This document shows positions 53,381-62,047 of a stretch of DNA of 64,000 bases, piece after piece. Position 1 is the first letter of the stretch; each line of letters starts with the position of its first letter. The DNA is from Vibrio sp. 99-8-1. Its GTDB lineage: Bacteria; Pseudomonadota; Gammaproteobacteria; Enterobacterales; Vibrionaceae. The stretch is from assembly GCF_013114595.1 (NCBI RefSeq), contig NZ_VTXE01000008.1:62001-126000 (forward strand). Reading direction: 5' to 3'. Below the pieces are notes generated by a model. It did no database searches and had not been told where the DNA came from. It was given only the letters and a program-made list of their open reading frames with translations. Made by a program: the position numbers and the translations under genes.

Positions 53381-54001
53381 TCAGGTCATAAATAACCAGA
53401 CACCTACGCCCATCATTAACGTTCCGGAAATACGATTCATAAATCGAACATTTTTCGAATGACCAAGCACGCGTTTAAGACCTTTACCTCCAGTGGCATA
53501 TAAGGTCATACAAAGAAACTCCGAAAGCATAATAATAGAAACCAGAAGTATCAGTTGCATTGTTAACGGCTTGGTATGATCAATAAAAGGAGGAAGTAAG
53601 GAGATCATAAATGCCCACCCTTTTGGGTTAGCGATGGCAGTAATAAATCCCTGCGCCACCAAATCCCAGTTTTTCCCCACTTCAACATCAGCGTTATCAC
53701 TACTGATCGCAAGTTTCCCTCTGGAGCACCACATCTGCACCCCTAAATAAAACAGGTAACCCGCCCCAATGGTTTTAAAACCAACAAATAACCATGGGTA
53801 GTTCAACATTACCGTTGCAATACCAACCACTGCAGAAATTGCCACCAAAGCGACACCGACCACCTCGCCCGCCATCATCCACAAGGTTCGTTTGTAACCA
53901 ATACTCATGCCCATAGAAAGCGCCAGTGTCATACACATTCCCGGTGTAATCGAAACAAAGAAAAAAGTAGGGATAAATACGCTTAACAGAGCGAGGTTCA
54001 T
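53381..54001 (-). CDS. LysE/RhtB-family exporter
   Basis: 206 residues, about six hydrophobic helices. LysE features: SVFIPTFFFVSITPGMCMTLALSMGMSIGYKRTLWMMAGE, FKTIGAGYLFYLGVQMW, and ITAIANPKGWAFMISLLPPFI. It exports amino acids or analogues. No regulator is directly adjacent; it lies upstream, on the same strand, of the palindrome and tiny ORF. Confidence 0.85.
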   Translation of the reverse strand: MNLALLSVFIPTFFFVSITPGMCMTLALSMGMSIGYKRTLWMMAGEVVGVALVAISAVVGIATVMLNYPWLFVGFKTIGAGYLFYLGVQMWCSRGKLAISSDNADVEVGKNWDLVAQGFITAIANPKGWAFMISLLPPFIDHTKPLTMQLILLVSIIMLSEFLCMTLYATGGKGLKRVLGHSKNVRFMNRISGTLMMGVGVWLFMT

Positions 54002-54249
54002 TGAGATTCAGTCCTTTAAAACGAGATTAGAAAACCGACTATAAATCGCACATATCGCTATATGAAGTCAAGATATGTGTGCGCTATATCATATTTATTT
54101 CAGTGATGACGTATTCAACAATTATCAATGTTCCTCTTTACTGATAATTGATGACGACTCCTACACTTTTTTCCACCGCTATTTGGGATGTCGATTAGTA
54201 ATGACTACGCTTAAATATATAAATAATAAAAATAGTTCTGGTGGTGCAT

Positions 54250-56070
54250 ATGCAATTGTTTTCCTTCTCCTCAACTCTATTTCTTCATCGTATCGCTATT
54301 ATTCTTGTCTGTTTTTTCCCCCTACCAGTAATGGCTGAAACCGGCTCATCTGAAATGAATTATTTGCCAATGACCGTAGGATTATTAGGTGGTCTAGCGC
54401 TCTTTCTTTATGGTATGGAAAAGATGTCAAACGCTTTAAAGCGAGCGGCAGGCGATAGAATGAAGACTTTACTGGCAAAACTGACCTCCAATCGATTTGC
54501 AGGGGTTTTAACAGGGACAGGCATTACCGCAGTCATTCAATCGTCATCGGTAACCACCGTACTTTTGGTTGGTTTTATTTCAGCAGGCTTGATGACACTC
54601 ACTCAGGCCGTTGGCGTCATCATGGGTGCCAATATCGGCACCACGGTTACCGCACAAATTATTGCATTTAAAGTAACCAAAGCTGCATTAGCAATGGTTG
54701 CTATTGGCTTCATGATTCACTTCACCTCAAAGAGCGAAACCAATAAACATTACGGCAATATGCTATTCGGTTTAGGGCTCATCTTTCTGGGCATGAACCT
54801 GATGAGTGAAGCCATGTCTCCACTGCGCAGTTATCAGCCATTTATCGATGCAATGGCGCATATGGATAATATTTTCTTAGCTATCCTACTTGCGGCGGCA
54901 TTTACTGCACTGGTGCAATCTTCATCGGCCACAACGGGTATTGTTATTGTCCTCGCAGGGCAAGGGTTTATTTCGTTGGAAACAGGGATTGCTTTAGCAA
55001 TGGGTGCCAATATTGGAACCTGCGTGACCGCTTTGCTAGCAGCCATAGGCAAAACCCGAGAAGCCATGCAAACTGCAGCGGTTCATATTCTGTTTAATGT
55101 ATTAGGCGTAGTGATCTGGCTGCCTTTGATTGGGATACTCAGCCAGATTAGTGTCGGTATATCACCGAGTCATGAACATTTAGTTGGCGTCGACCGCCTA
55201 GCGGCAGAACTCCCTCGCCAAATAGCCAATGCCAATACACTGTTTAATATTGCCAATACCATTATCATGGTGCCATTTGCCGGCACCTTCGTCTGGTTTG
55301 TTCGCAAAATTTTACCCCATCAACCGAAAACGACAGCTAAATCCAGTAGCAAGAAAATCAAACCAAAATATTTGGGAAATGCTTTTCTCGCCACGCCCGA
55401 TATTGCGCTAGAACAAGCTCAATTAGAAATCGCTCGGGTGGGACGAAGGGTGTGTAATATGATGAATATGTTGCCGCCGTTCGCCTATAAAGTCAGTAAT
55501 GAAGCAGAAAAGCAGGCAATACGTGAACAACTTAATAAAATTGAGTCCATCGAAGACGAAGTAGATCGACTTCATGGCCACATATTGTCCTATCTAGGCC
55601 GATTGCGAATGGAGCCTTTATCAGATCAACAAAGCAGTCACCAAATCAAGCTGATCAGTATCACTGATCAGTTAGAAAGTGTCGCGGATCTGGTGGTGGA
55701 TGTGATGGTGCCTTTGGCTTACAAAGCCCTAAACGACAATGTCGTTATTAGCTCCAAAATGAGAGCGACTCTTGACGCCACACAAGATAAAGTGAATCAA
55801 TCTATGTTGGACTGCGTTAATGCGACCCGTCGGGGTGATGACGCTTTAGCTAAACAGGTATTAAACGCCAAGAGGGAACTCAATTCTCTACTTGAGACGG
55901 TTTTGGAACATCAGGCAGAACGGCTGGTAGATCCTGATCCAAACAGACTACAACTGTTCCGCTACGAAATGGAGTGGGTCGACTCTCTTAAAAGCATATA
56001 CACACTCAGTAAACGTATCGCGAAATTACAATTGAGAAAACAGTCTGTTATACCAAAAACAAAGAGCTGA
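54250..56070 (+). CDS. Na/phosphate cotransporter (NptA type) with PhoU-like C-terminus
   Basis: About 606 residues; the start at ATG 54250 follows two in-frame GTG codons at 54241-54246. The hydrophobic part has two inverted repeats with the family QSSS motif (TAVIQSSSVTTVLLVGF and TALVQSSSATTGIVIVL), each followed by MGANIGTTVTA / MGANIGTCVTA. From about residue 420 a PhoU-like helical domain follows (REQLNKIESIEDEVDRLHGHILSYLGRLR). It imports phosphate with sodium, or exports it when present in excess; the PhoU part probably regulates it. It stands alone. Confidence 0.88.
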   Translation: MQLFSFSSTLFLHRIAIILVCFFPLPVMAETGSSEMNYLPMTVGLLGGLALFLYGMEKMSNALKRAAGDRMKTLLAKLTSNRFAGVLTGTGITAVIQSSSVTTVLLVGFISAGLMTLTQAVGVIMGANIGTTVTAQIIAFKVTKAALAMVAIGFMIHFTSKSETNKHYGNMLFGLGLIFLGMNLMSEAMSPLRSYQPFIDAMAHMDNIFLAILLAAAFTALVQSSSATTGIVIVLAGQGFISLETGIALAMGANIGTCVTALLAAIGKTREAMQTAAVHILFNVLGVVIWLPLIGILSQISVGISPSHEHLVGVDRLAAELPRQIANANTLFNIANTIIMVPFAGTFVWFVRKILPHQPKTTAKSSSKKIKPKYLGNAFLATPDIALEQAQLEIARVGRRVCNMMNMLPPFAYKVSNEAEKQAIREQLNKIESIEDEVDRLHGHILSYLGRLRMEPLSDQQSSHQIKLISITDQLESVADLVVDVMVPLAYKALNDNVVISSKMRATLDATQDKVNQSMLDCVNATRRGDDALAKQVLNAKRELNSLLETVLEHQAERLVDPDPNRLQLFRYEMEWVDSLKSIYTLSKRIAKLQLRKQSVIPKTKS

Positions 56071-56189
56071 CTCTCTCACTTGCTGATGTGATTAAACACT
56101 GTATTAACAAATACTGGCCTTAATTGAGTTAACCTGGATTCAACCTGTTGGTTTCCAAATCATGACGCAACCTGATCGTACAAGTAGCG

Positions 56190-56360
56190 TCACCTCACTA
56201 TATCCATGCGTGCCAGTAACATTTTAGGCCGATAAGTTTCTTCACCTGTTAACGGCAAAAACAGCTTGTAGCGAACAGCATAGAGACGGTGTTCGTTTCA
56301 CCCTGCCCATTTAGTTTCATTCAGCCAACTGCTGAATGTTCTTAAGCCAGGATGAATGCT
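56190..56360 (-). pseudogene. Possible degenerate coding remnant beside the VOC gene
   Basis: On the minus strand, just after the VOC stop, one frame reads SIHPGLRTFSSWLNETKWAG, then TGA, then NEHRLYAVRYKLFLPLTG and EETYRPKMLLARMDIVR and a final TGA. The residues look protein-like, but there is no start codon and no family was recognised. It may be a broken gene end or a chance frame. Confidence 0.25.
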
Positions 56361-56362
56361 CC

Positions 56363-56785
56363 TTACAGCTTTTGCATAAATTGGATCAGGTTACCTTCGG
56401 GGTCCTGAATAAAGATAAACGACAACCCAAGTTCTTCATTGGCAAATTCCCAAGTTAATGGGATATTGCGCGCCACCAAGGTTTCCCGCACCTCAGCAAT
56501 GTCATTGGTAATCAATGAAAATTGGGTGAAGCCTTGAAAACGAGTGTGGGCCGGTGGGATATCTTTCTTCGGTCCGGCAACCGATTCTGCATCTTTGATG
56601 AGCTCAACGTGATAACCATTCAATTCAAGCAGTACCAATGAAGTACCAAATTCCGGGTAATGTTTTTCCTTTATCAAGGTGAAATCAAGCTTGTCACAGT
56701 ACCAGCGAATCAATCCCTTAAAATCCTCAACCGATAACGTCACGGCATAAGGTTTGAGCATTTTAAATGGCGATGAAGTTGACAT
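56363..56785 (-). CDS. VOC-superfamily (glyoxalase/bleomycin-resistance-like) protein
   Basis: 140 residues, one VOC unit: YAVTLSVEDFKGLIRWYCDKLDFTLIKEKHY at the start, GTSLVLLELNGYHVELI in the middle and LSFIFIQDPEGNLIQFMQ at the end, with metal-ligand candidates (Glu in VELI, Glu in PEGN). The fold serves many reactions, so no function is assigned. It lies 99 bp downstream of the Old Yellow Enzyme gene, on the same strand, and may be co-transcribed. Confidence 0.8.
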   Translation of the reverse strand: MSTSSPFKMLKPYAVTLSVEDFKGLIRWYCDKLDFTLIKEKHYPEFGTSLVLLELNGYHVELIKDAESVAGPKKDIPPAHTRFQGFTQFSLITNDIAEVRETLVARNIPLTWEFANEELGLSFIFIQDPEGNLIQFMQKL

Positions 56786-56884
56786 AGTTTTCTCCGACTT
56801 AATTATGATTCTTATGTTTTAGTGATACCTGCCATATAGGCAGAAAAGGCGAGCTAGTCGCTCGCCTTGGATAGATAAGTAGGG

Positions 56885-58000
56885 TTATTCTGATGCTACC
56901 AACAGATGCTTAACTTCCGGATCAACAATCGGGTAATCCGTCAGGCCTTTGCCTGCACCGCCGTAGTAGGTTGAGCGGTCATTCTCGTTAAGAGGCAAGC
57001 CTTCTTTAAAACGGTACACTAGGTCAGGGTTAGAGATGTAGTATTCACCAAAGGCAACCAGATCGGCATAGCCAAGATCCAGCATATCCTGTGCTGTCTC
57101 TTTGGTGTGACGGCCAGCAACAATAATAGGGTTCTTCCAGATTTCACGAACCTGACGGCGAAATGAAGACGGAACCGGACGCCATGTCGCAACGTTCTCA
57201 GAGAAATGCACATACGCGAGTTTCAGGTGCGCTAGCGCTTTAATCGCTTTTAGCGCCAGTGATGGCATCTCCGGATCCACATCCGGATCATCGATTACCA
57301 GATAAGGAGACAAACGGAAACCTACTTTCTCAGCACCGATAGCATCAGAAACTGCAGAAACCGTCTCTACTAGAAAACGTACACGGTTTTCCTGACTACC
57401 ACCGTATTCATCGTTACGCTGGTTAGCACTTTGTAACATAAACTGCTCAAACAGGTAGGTGTTTGCAGAGTGGATTTCAACGCCGTCAAAACCCGCTTCC
57501 ATCGCATTTTTTGCCGCCTGAACAAAATCCCTCTGAGTTTGGGCAATATCTTCTTTGGTCATCGCACGCGGCACTTCCTGATCAACGAACCCGTAACCAC
57601 CTTCAGGTAGAGGGCCAAAGCCTTTGTTGATACCTTTTACAGCAGAAGGCGCAACGGGTTGCTCACCACCGGTAATACTAGGATGAGTGACACGACCAAC
57701 GTGCCATAGCTGAATGAAGATTTTACCGCCCTCGGCATGTACTGCATCAGTCACCTTCTTCCAGCCGTCAATTTGCTCTTGGTTGTAAATACCCGGAGTA
57801 AAAGAATAACCACGACCTACGGTAGATACAGGCGCACCTTCTGTAATAATGAGGCCCGCTGTGGCACGCTGCTCATAATATTTAACGATATGTTCATTCA
57901 GAGAACCATCCAGACCTGCGCGGGAACGGGTCATCGGAGCCATAGCCATACGGTTAGTAAGCTCGGTATCACCTAATTTGAAGTTAGAGAAAAGCATCAC
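56885..58000 (-). CDS. Old Yellow Enzyme-family NADH:flavin oxidoreductase (NemA-like)
   Basis: 371 residues. OYE landmarks: NRMAMAPMTRSRAG (FMN Thr), GKIFIQLWHVGRVTHPS (Gln and Trp), EIHSANTYLFEQFMLQSANQRNDEYGGSQENRVRF with the substrate His/Asn and the Tyr acid (HSANTY), and PIIVAGR with the FMN-phosphate Arg. Such enzymes reduce alpha,beta-unsaturated carbonyls, N-ethylmaleimide or nitro compounds with NAD(P)H. A LysR gene 118 bp away, on the same strand upstream, probably controls it. Confidence 0.9.
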   Translation of the reverse strand: MMLFSNFKLGDTELTNRMAMAPMTRSRAGLDGSLNEHIVKYYEQRATAGLIITEGAPVSTVGRGYSFTPGIYNQEQIDGWKKVTDAVHAEGGKIFIQLWHVGRVTHPSITGGEQPVAPSAVKGINKGFGPLPEGGYGFVDQEVPRAMTKEDIAQTQRDFVQAAKNAMEAGFDGVEIHSANTYLFEQFMLQSANQRNDEYGGSQENRVRFLVETVSAVSDAIGAEKVGFRLSPYLVIDDPDVDPEMPSLALKAIKALAHLKLAYVHFSENVATWRPVPSSFRRQVREIWKNPIIVAGRHTKETAQDMLDLGYADLVAFGEYYISNPDLVYRFKEGLPLNENDRSTYYGGAGKGLTDYPIVDPEVKHLLVASE

Positions 58001-58118
58001 GCCTCCTAATATGTATAAAGTACACTCAGATTAGAAGGCTTAACCAATTACTTAAATACCCACAAGGTGAATTTACTATGTACTTTTTCCACATTAATGG
58101 GCGTATTTCAATCTTGCG

Positions 58119-59024
58119 TTATGGATTTAACGAGTCAAAACGTGCTTTAAGCTTGTCAACAAATAGGCGCGCACCAAAGCTGAGATCTCTGTTTGGATAA
58201 ACAGCATAAATTGAACCCTCAGCCGGAAATCTTACTTCCGAGAAGAGCTGTATCAACTCGCCGCTCGCCAGCTCCCGGCTCAAGTTATGATCTGCTACCA
58301 TGGTGTAATACATCCCTGCTTTAGAACTTTGTACCAGAGACTCAGGAGAACTGGATTTATAGGCAGGGTTCATATTAACCACTCGAATTTTATCTTCAGC
58401 ATCGTAGTAACGAATTTTATCTCTGATGACCCCAAGCCTGGCATAACAAGCAGCAGGCAACGTGCTAAGTTGTGAGATATTTTCAGGCATTCCGTAATGG
58501 TTGATAAACTCGGGGCTTGCCACTAATACTAGCTTGGAAGAGCGGAGCTTCTGACCAATCAGTGAACTGTCTTGTGGTTCCCAGATGCGAACGGCCATAT
58601 CAAAGTCTTCTTTTACAATATCAACCCGCCTGTCATCGAAATCAACTTCAAAATGAACTTCGGGGTATTCTGACTGAATCGCTTTGATCGTCGGTAAGAC
58701 ATAGTCGTGACTGAGATGTGATGCGCAGGTAAGACGTACGAGTCCACTGGCTGTTGTACTGTAATTTTGCGCAAAACTATTCATTTTTTGCTCTAGGTCT
58801 TTTAGCACCAGTGCCTGCTGATAGATTTGCTCGCCAGCTTCAGTTAACGATAACGCGCGCGTAGTACGTTTGAGCAACACTACACCAAGCTTTTCTTCTA
58901 AGCTTTTTATGTTTCTTGATAATAGTGATGGCAGCATATCCCTGTGCTTTGCTGCCTCTGCAAAGCTTTCATACCTAACCACATCAACAAATGCCATCAA
59001 TTGCTTATTTAACTCTATCGCCAT
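58119..59024 (-). CDS. LysR-family transcriptional regulator
   Basis: 301 residues. The HTH part (1-60) has MAFVDVVRYESFAEAAKHRDMLPSLLSRNIKSLEEKLGVVLLKRTTRALSLTEAG and the rest is a LysR effector-binding domain of the CrgA/DsdC-like branch (VDFDDRRVDIVKEDFDMAVRI). It stands upstream of the Old Yellow Enzyme gene on the same strand and divergent from a broken SDR-like gene; the operator-like repeat at 59057-59078 lies 33 bp before its start. Confidence 0.87.
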   Translation of the reverse strand: MAIELNKQLMAFVDVVRYESFAEAAKHRDMLPSLLSRNIKSLEEKLGVVLLKRTTRALSLTEAGEQIYQQALVLKDLEQKMNSFAQNYSTTASGLVRLTCASHLSHDYVLPTIKAIQSEYPEVHFEVDFDDRRVDIVKEDFDMAVRIWEPQDSSLIGQKLRSSKLVLVASPEFINHYGMPENISQLSTLPAACYARLGVIRDKIRYYDAEDKIRVVNMNPAYKSSSPESLVQSSKAGMYYTMVADHNLSRELASGELIQLFSEVRFPAEGSIYAVYPNRDLSFGARLFVDKLKARFDSLNP

Positions 59025-59056
59025 TACTTCATTCCACTAAGCATCAAATAAAATGC

Positions 59057-59078
59057 ATTGTGCACCAAAAAGTACATA
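59057..59078. promoter_or_regulatory. Operator-like repeat, copy 1 (before the LysR gene)
   Basis: ATTGTGCACCAAAAAGTACATA, a TGCAC-N6-GTRCA inverted repeat. It agrees with 59335-59356 at 20 of 22 positions. Possibly the binding site of the LysR protein in the divergent promoter. Confidence 0.6.
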
Positions 59079-59166
59079 AAGGAAGTTTTTTTCATGCTAC
59101 TTATCTTCAGTATTCCCAGCGTTACATTTATCCGCAACAAAACAAGCCGACAATAAAGGAGCGACT

Positions 59167-59346
59167 ACGAAAACTATTTTGTTCGCTGATGCAACCGACA
59201 ACATCGCGAAACTCGCTATTAAAAACTTGGAGAATGCAAAGGTAACCATCTGCGTAAGTATCCGAGAAGCCGAGTTGAAGATTGGTCGTAAACTATACAC
59301 TGAGCAAGCTAATGTCGAGGTTACTGAGCTGCTAATTGTGCACTAA
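59167..59346 (+). pseudogene. Truncated NmrA/SDR-like gene with ACG in place of the start codon
   Basis: A 59-codon frame starts after AAAGGAG with ACG where ATG is expected: TKTILFADATDNIAKLAIKN, then LENAKVTICVSIREAEL. It matches the N-terminal NAD-binding pattern of NmrA/SDR reductases (in intact ones VTGATGNIG, VKNL, VR) in degenerate form and ends at a TAA after about 60 residues, against about 280 in intact family members. Probably the remains of a reductase gene once divergent from the LysR gene. Non-canonical ACG initiation of a short protein is a less likely alternative. Confidence 0.5.
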
Positions 59347-59356
59347 AAAGTGCATA
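59335..59356. promoter_or_regulatory. Operator-like repeat, copy 2 (after the broken SDR gene)
   Basis: ATTGTGCACTAAAAAGTGCATA, with a perfect TGCAC-N6-GTGCA inverted repeat. Together with copy 1 it flanks the truncated SDR-like gene. It lies 186 bp before the SnoaL-like gene at 59542 and could control it. No other feature recognised in 59357-59541. Confidence 0.55.
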
Positions 59357-59541
59357 TACAATTTACTTTTTAGCTATTTTTGTTGGTAAATCTAGGCCAT
59401 ATCATTGAGGGAAGTTGATAAAGATCACACTTTGCATAATTAGCAACAAACTCTTTATCACAGCCGTAGGCGCGCTGTATGAGGTAGATATCCTCAAACA
59501 AGGCCGGAACTAATTCATTACACATAAACAGGAATGGACAC

Positions 59542-59943
59542 ATGAGCTCAACAACACTCGGTCAAGAATTTCTTACAAAATATGCGGAAGGGCTAAAGAA
59601 AGCCGACTCACAAGCAATGGCAGAACTTTTCCATTACGGACTGGCTTACATTGTAAATAATGAAGCGCGTGATGGTTCAGAAGGGCTTTGCAAACCAGAA
59701 ACATGGGACTTTATCTTTAGTAAGATTGAATTTATCGACGCTGCTGCCAGTCATGTAATTGAAGTACATCCAGGGCATATCTTCTATCATGAGTATTTGA
59801 AAGTACGCAGCAAAACCAGTGGTGAAGTTAAGGAAGGTCACTTTGGTGATCAGGCAGTAATCAACCATGAAGGTAAAATGTTGATGGTAAACCGTGTGGC
59901 CGATAGTGCTTATTTTGAGTGGTTTGGTAAAGCTTTGGCTTAA
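59542..59943 (+). CDS. SnoaL/NTF2-like protein, 133 residues
   Basis: The alpha+beta pattern of the NTF2-like superfamily: an N-terminal helix (GQEFLTKYAEGLKKADSQAMAELFHYGLAYIVN), then a beta-rich half (HVIEVHPGHIFYHEYLKV, EGHFGDQAVINHEGKMLMVNRV). A clear ribosome site (CAGGAA) precedes the ATG. Proteins of this fold include polyketide cyclases and isomerases; the function here is unknown. The two-domain SnoaL-like lipoprotein gene is convergent 147 bp away. Confidence 0.65.
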   Translation: MSSTTLGQEFLTKYAEGLKKADSQAMAELFHYGLAYIVNNEARDGSEGLCKPETWDFIFSKIEFIDAAASHVIEVHPGHIFYHEYLKVRSKTSGEVKEGHFGDQAVINHEGKMLMVNRVADSAYFEWFGKALA

Positions 59944-60090
59944 CTGCTCCCCTGAATCGAAGAACTGCTTGTTCCTTACGCCGATACAGTGGCTATGTTG
60001 ATTGAATCGACAGAACCAAATTGAGAAATAAGTGTTCTCGCGAATCAGTAGCGAGAACACTTAGCAATGTATTAGCGAATCATATCGCTA

Positions 60091-60963
60091 TTAAAAGCCA
60101 AACTTCCCATTGCTGTTTTTCCATTCCGAAGCGGCTGGAATCGTTTCAATGGTGTCCCAATGTTCAACGATCATGCCGTTTTCTAAACGGAACAAGTCAT
60201 AGAACGAAACATGTTTATTAAGAAACTCACCTTCGCTTATAGACAGAACAAAATTTCCTTCACCTAAAATTTTATGGTTCTTGTGATAAACCATCGGCAT
60301 TCCTTGCTCTGCAAGCGCCGTGAGTGCAGCACCTAAACCACTTAAACCGTCCGCAACACCCGGGTTATGTTGAAGATAATCCTCGTCTTCTGGGCCAATA
60401 AATTTGCCTATTTGTGGTAAATCACCATTAATGAGAATAGTTTGAACAAAATCACTCACTATCGCTTTATTCTGTTCCGTTTTATCTAAGTCAGTAATGT
60501 CTGTCACTCCATCAAACTGAGTACGACCACTGGCGTTAGGCGGAGCTATCTCTTGTAAATTGTCCCAATGCTCTACTATTTTTCCATCTTCAAAACGAAA
60601 CACATCAAAACCTGCTTTCGGTCCAAAGAAATTATATTCTGTATGCACTACCGCAAAGTCACCATCTTGGAAGGCTCGCACTACTTTAGCTCTTGCGCTC
60701 CCCTCTGGCAGCATCTGCATAACTTCACCAAAGCCAGCTAAGCCGTCAGCAACCGCCAGATTGTGTTGGATATACTTTTCAGGGTTGATAAAACCAATCG
60801 GCTCTTTCGCGCCGGTTTCAATACTGGCAATCACAGCGACAGCTTTATCTTTATTAGACAAGAGCTGGCTGTCTGTTCCCGCGGTAGAGCACGCAGCAAC
60901 AGAAAGAATACCTGCCGCCATAACAGATTGGTTAACGATTTTTGTTAGGGATGATTTGTTCAT
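60091..60963 (-). CDS. Lipoprotein with two SnoaL-like domains
   Basis: 290 residues from ATG 60963 (MNKSSLTKIVNQ); an upstream in-frame ATG is less likely. The signal peptide ends in the lipobox SVAAC, so the protein is probably a periplasm-facing lipoprotein. Two related units follow, each with a helix start (VIASIETGAKEPIGFINPEKYIQHNLAVADGLAGFGEVM; FVQTILINGDLPQIGKFIGPEDEDYLQHNPGVADGLSGLGAAL) and ending in the same VFRFEDGKIVEHWDNLQEI / LFRLENGMIVEHWDTIETI pattern: an internal duplication. The fold is SnoaL-like; the function is unknown. The AraC gene 98 bp upstream may control it. Confidence 0.8.
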   Translation of the reverse strand: MNKSSLTKIVNQSVMAAGILSVAACSTAGTDSQLLSNKDKAVAVIASIETGAKEPIGFINPEKYIQHNLAVADGLAGFGEVMQMLPEGSARAKVVRAFQDGDFAVVHTEYNFFGPKAGFDVFRFEDGKIVEHWDNLQEIAPPNASGRTQFDGVTDITDLDKTEQNKAIVSDFVQTILINGDLPQIGKFIGPEDEDYLQHNPGVADGLSGLGAALTALAEQGMPMVYHKNHKILGEGNFVLSISEGEFLNKHVSFYDLFRLENGMIVEHWDTIETIPAASEWKNSNGKFGF

Positions 60964-61061
60964 AATATTGTCCTTCTGATTTGTTGCGGACAATATTACT
61001 GACATTAATGAAATGAATGCAGAGTGGAATTATGCATAAAAATGGTGAATATCGAACCTAA

Positions 61062-61937
61062 CTATAACTCAGGCTGAAGGTACCTCTTCTGAAACTGGCT
61101 TGGAGTGTAACCAGACAGATTCTTAAAATACTTAACAAAATTACTGGCGTCTTCAAAGCCAAAGTCATAGGCCATCTGCTGAGTGGTAATATTACTCACA
61201 ACCAACATTCGTTTAATTTCAGTAATCGTGTAGGCGTCAATAAGCTGCTTGGCGGTTAAATGTGTCGCCAGCTTACACACCTGATTCAATGTTTTATACG
61301 TCGTGTTGATCTGATTTGCGTACCAATTTGCGTCTCTAACCTGATAAAAATGCTGAAAAAGCAGCTCAATAAAATCGGCAAACTTTTTGCTCTGGGAAGC
61401 AGATAACTTATCGTGACGCATATCAGGACGCAATCGATGCAGCATCAAAGACAAAGAAGAAAAAAGATACATCACTATCAACGGATCCGATTGTGCATGA
61501 GCCAGCTCCGTCATGATTTCCTTAATAATGGCATCGCAACGCTGAATGTGTGTACTATCCAATTGAATCAAAGGGGTGTGGTATCGATTTAAATGGGTCG
61601 GCGTATAGTTAGGCAAACGCATATTAGCATGCACTTGGTCTAAAAATGCCTGAGTAAAGAGCAACACCTTACCTTTTGGCTTAGAAGAAAAATCAAAGGC
61701 ATGGACTTGTTCACGTTGAACAAACAAAAAGGAGCCGGCAGAAAATGCATGCTCTTCAAAATCCACCATATGAACGCCATCACCCTGTTCAATATAGATG
61801 AAGTTGAAGAAACTCACCCGGTGAGGTTTTTCCGGCGAGAGCGCTAACTGCCGCTGATAGAGCGTCTGCAACTCAATCACTTCAAACTCTGCTGACTCTG
61901 TTTTGTTGTGATTAAATCCAACTTGTGGAATGTGCAT
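61062..61937 (-). CDS. AraC-family transcriptional regulator
   Basis: 291 residues. N-terminal cupin (RVSFFNFIYIEQGDGVHMVDFEEHAFSAGSFLFVQREQVHAF). C-terminal HTH region: ANQINTTYKTLNQVCKLATHLTAKQLIDAYTITEIKRMLVVSNITTQQMAYDFGFEDASNFVKYFKNLSGYTPSQFQK, the AraC signature. It is upstream of the SnoaL-like lipoprotein gene on the same strand, its likely target. Confidence 0.87.
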   Translation of the reverse strand: MHIPQVGFNHNKTESAEFEVIELQTLYQRQLALSPEKPHRVSFFNFIYIEQGDGVHMVDFEEHAFSAGSFLFVQREQVHAFDFSSKPKGKVLLFTQAFLDQVHANMRLPNYTPTHLNRYHTPLIQLDSTHIQRCDAIIKEIMTELAHAQSDPLIVMYLFSSLSLMLHRLRPDMRHDKLSASQSKKFADFIELLFQHFYQVRDANWYANQINTTYKTLNQVCKLATHLTAKQLIDAYTITEIKRMLVVSNITTQQMAYDFGFEDASNFVKYFKNLSGYTPSQFQKRYLQPEL

Positions 61938-62047
61938 CTAGCGCTCCAATAACCCTTATTTGTTGGCTTATTCTATCTTATTACCACCGCAAAATTTAGT
62001 TTGTACCGTTAATTTGTCTCAATAACTTTATCCTTGTCGCTCAGCCA

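Noticed and set aside
54075..54338. 87-codon plus-strand frame before the Na/phosphate transporter
   Set aside because: No ribosome site and low-complexity content; it overlaps the start of the real transporter gene.
59097..59300. 67-codon minus-strand frame with a hydrophobic middle
   Set aside because: It is antisense to the SDR-like remnant, whose plus-strand residues fit a known domain better; no ribosome site.
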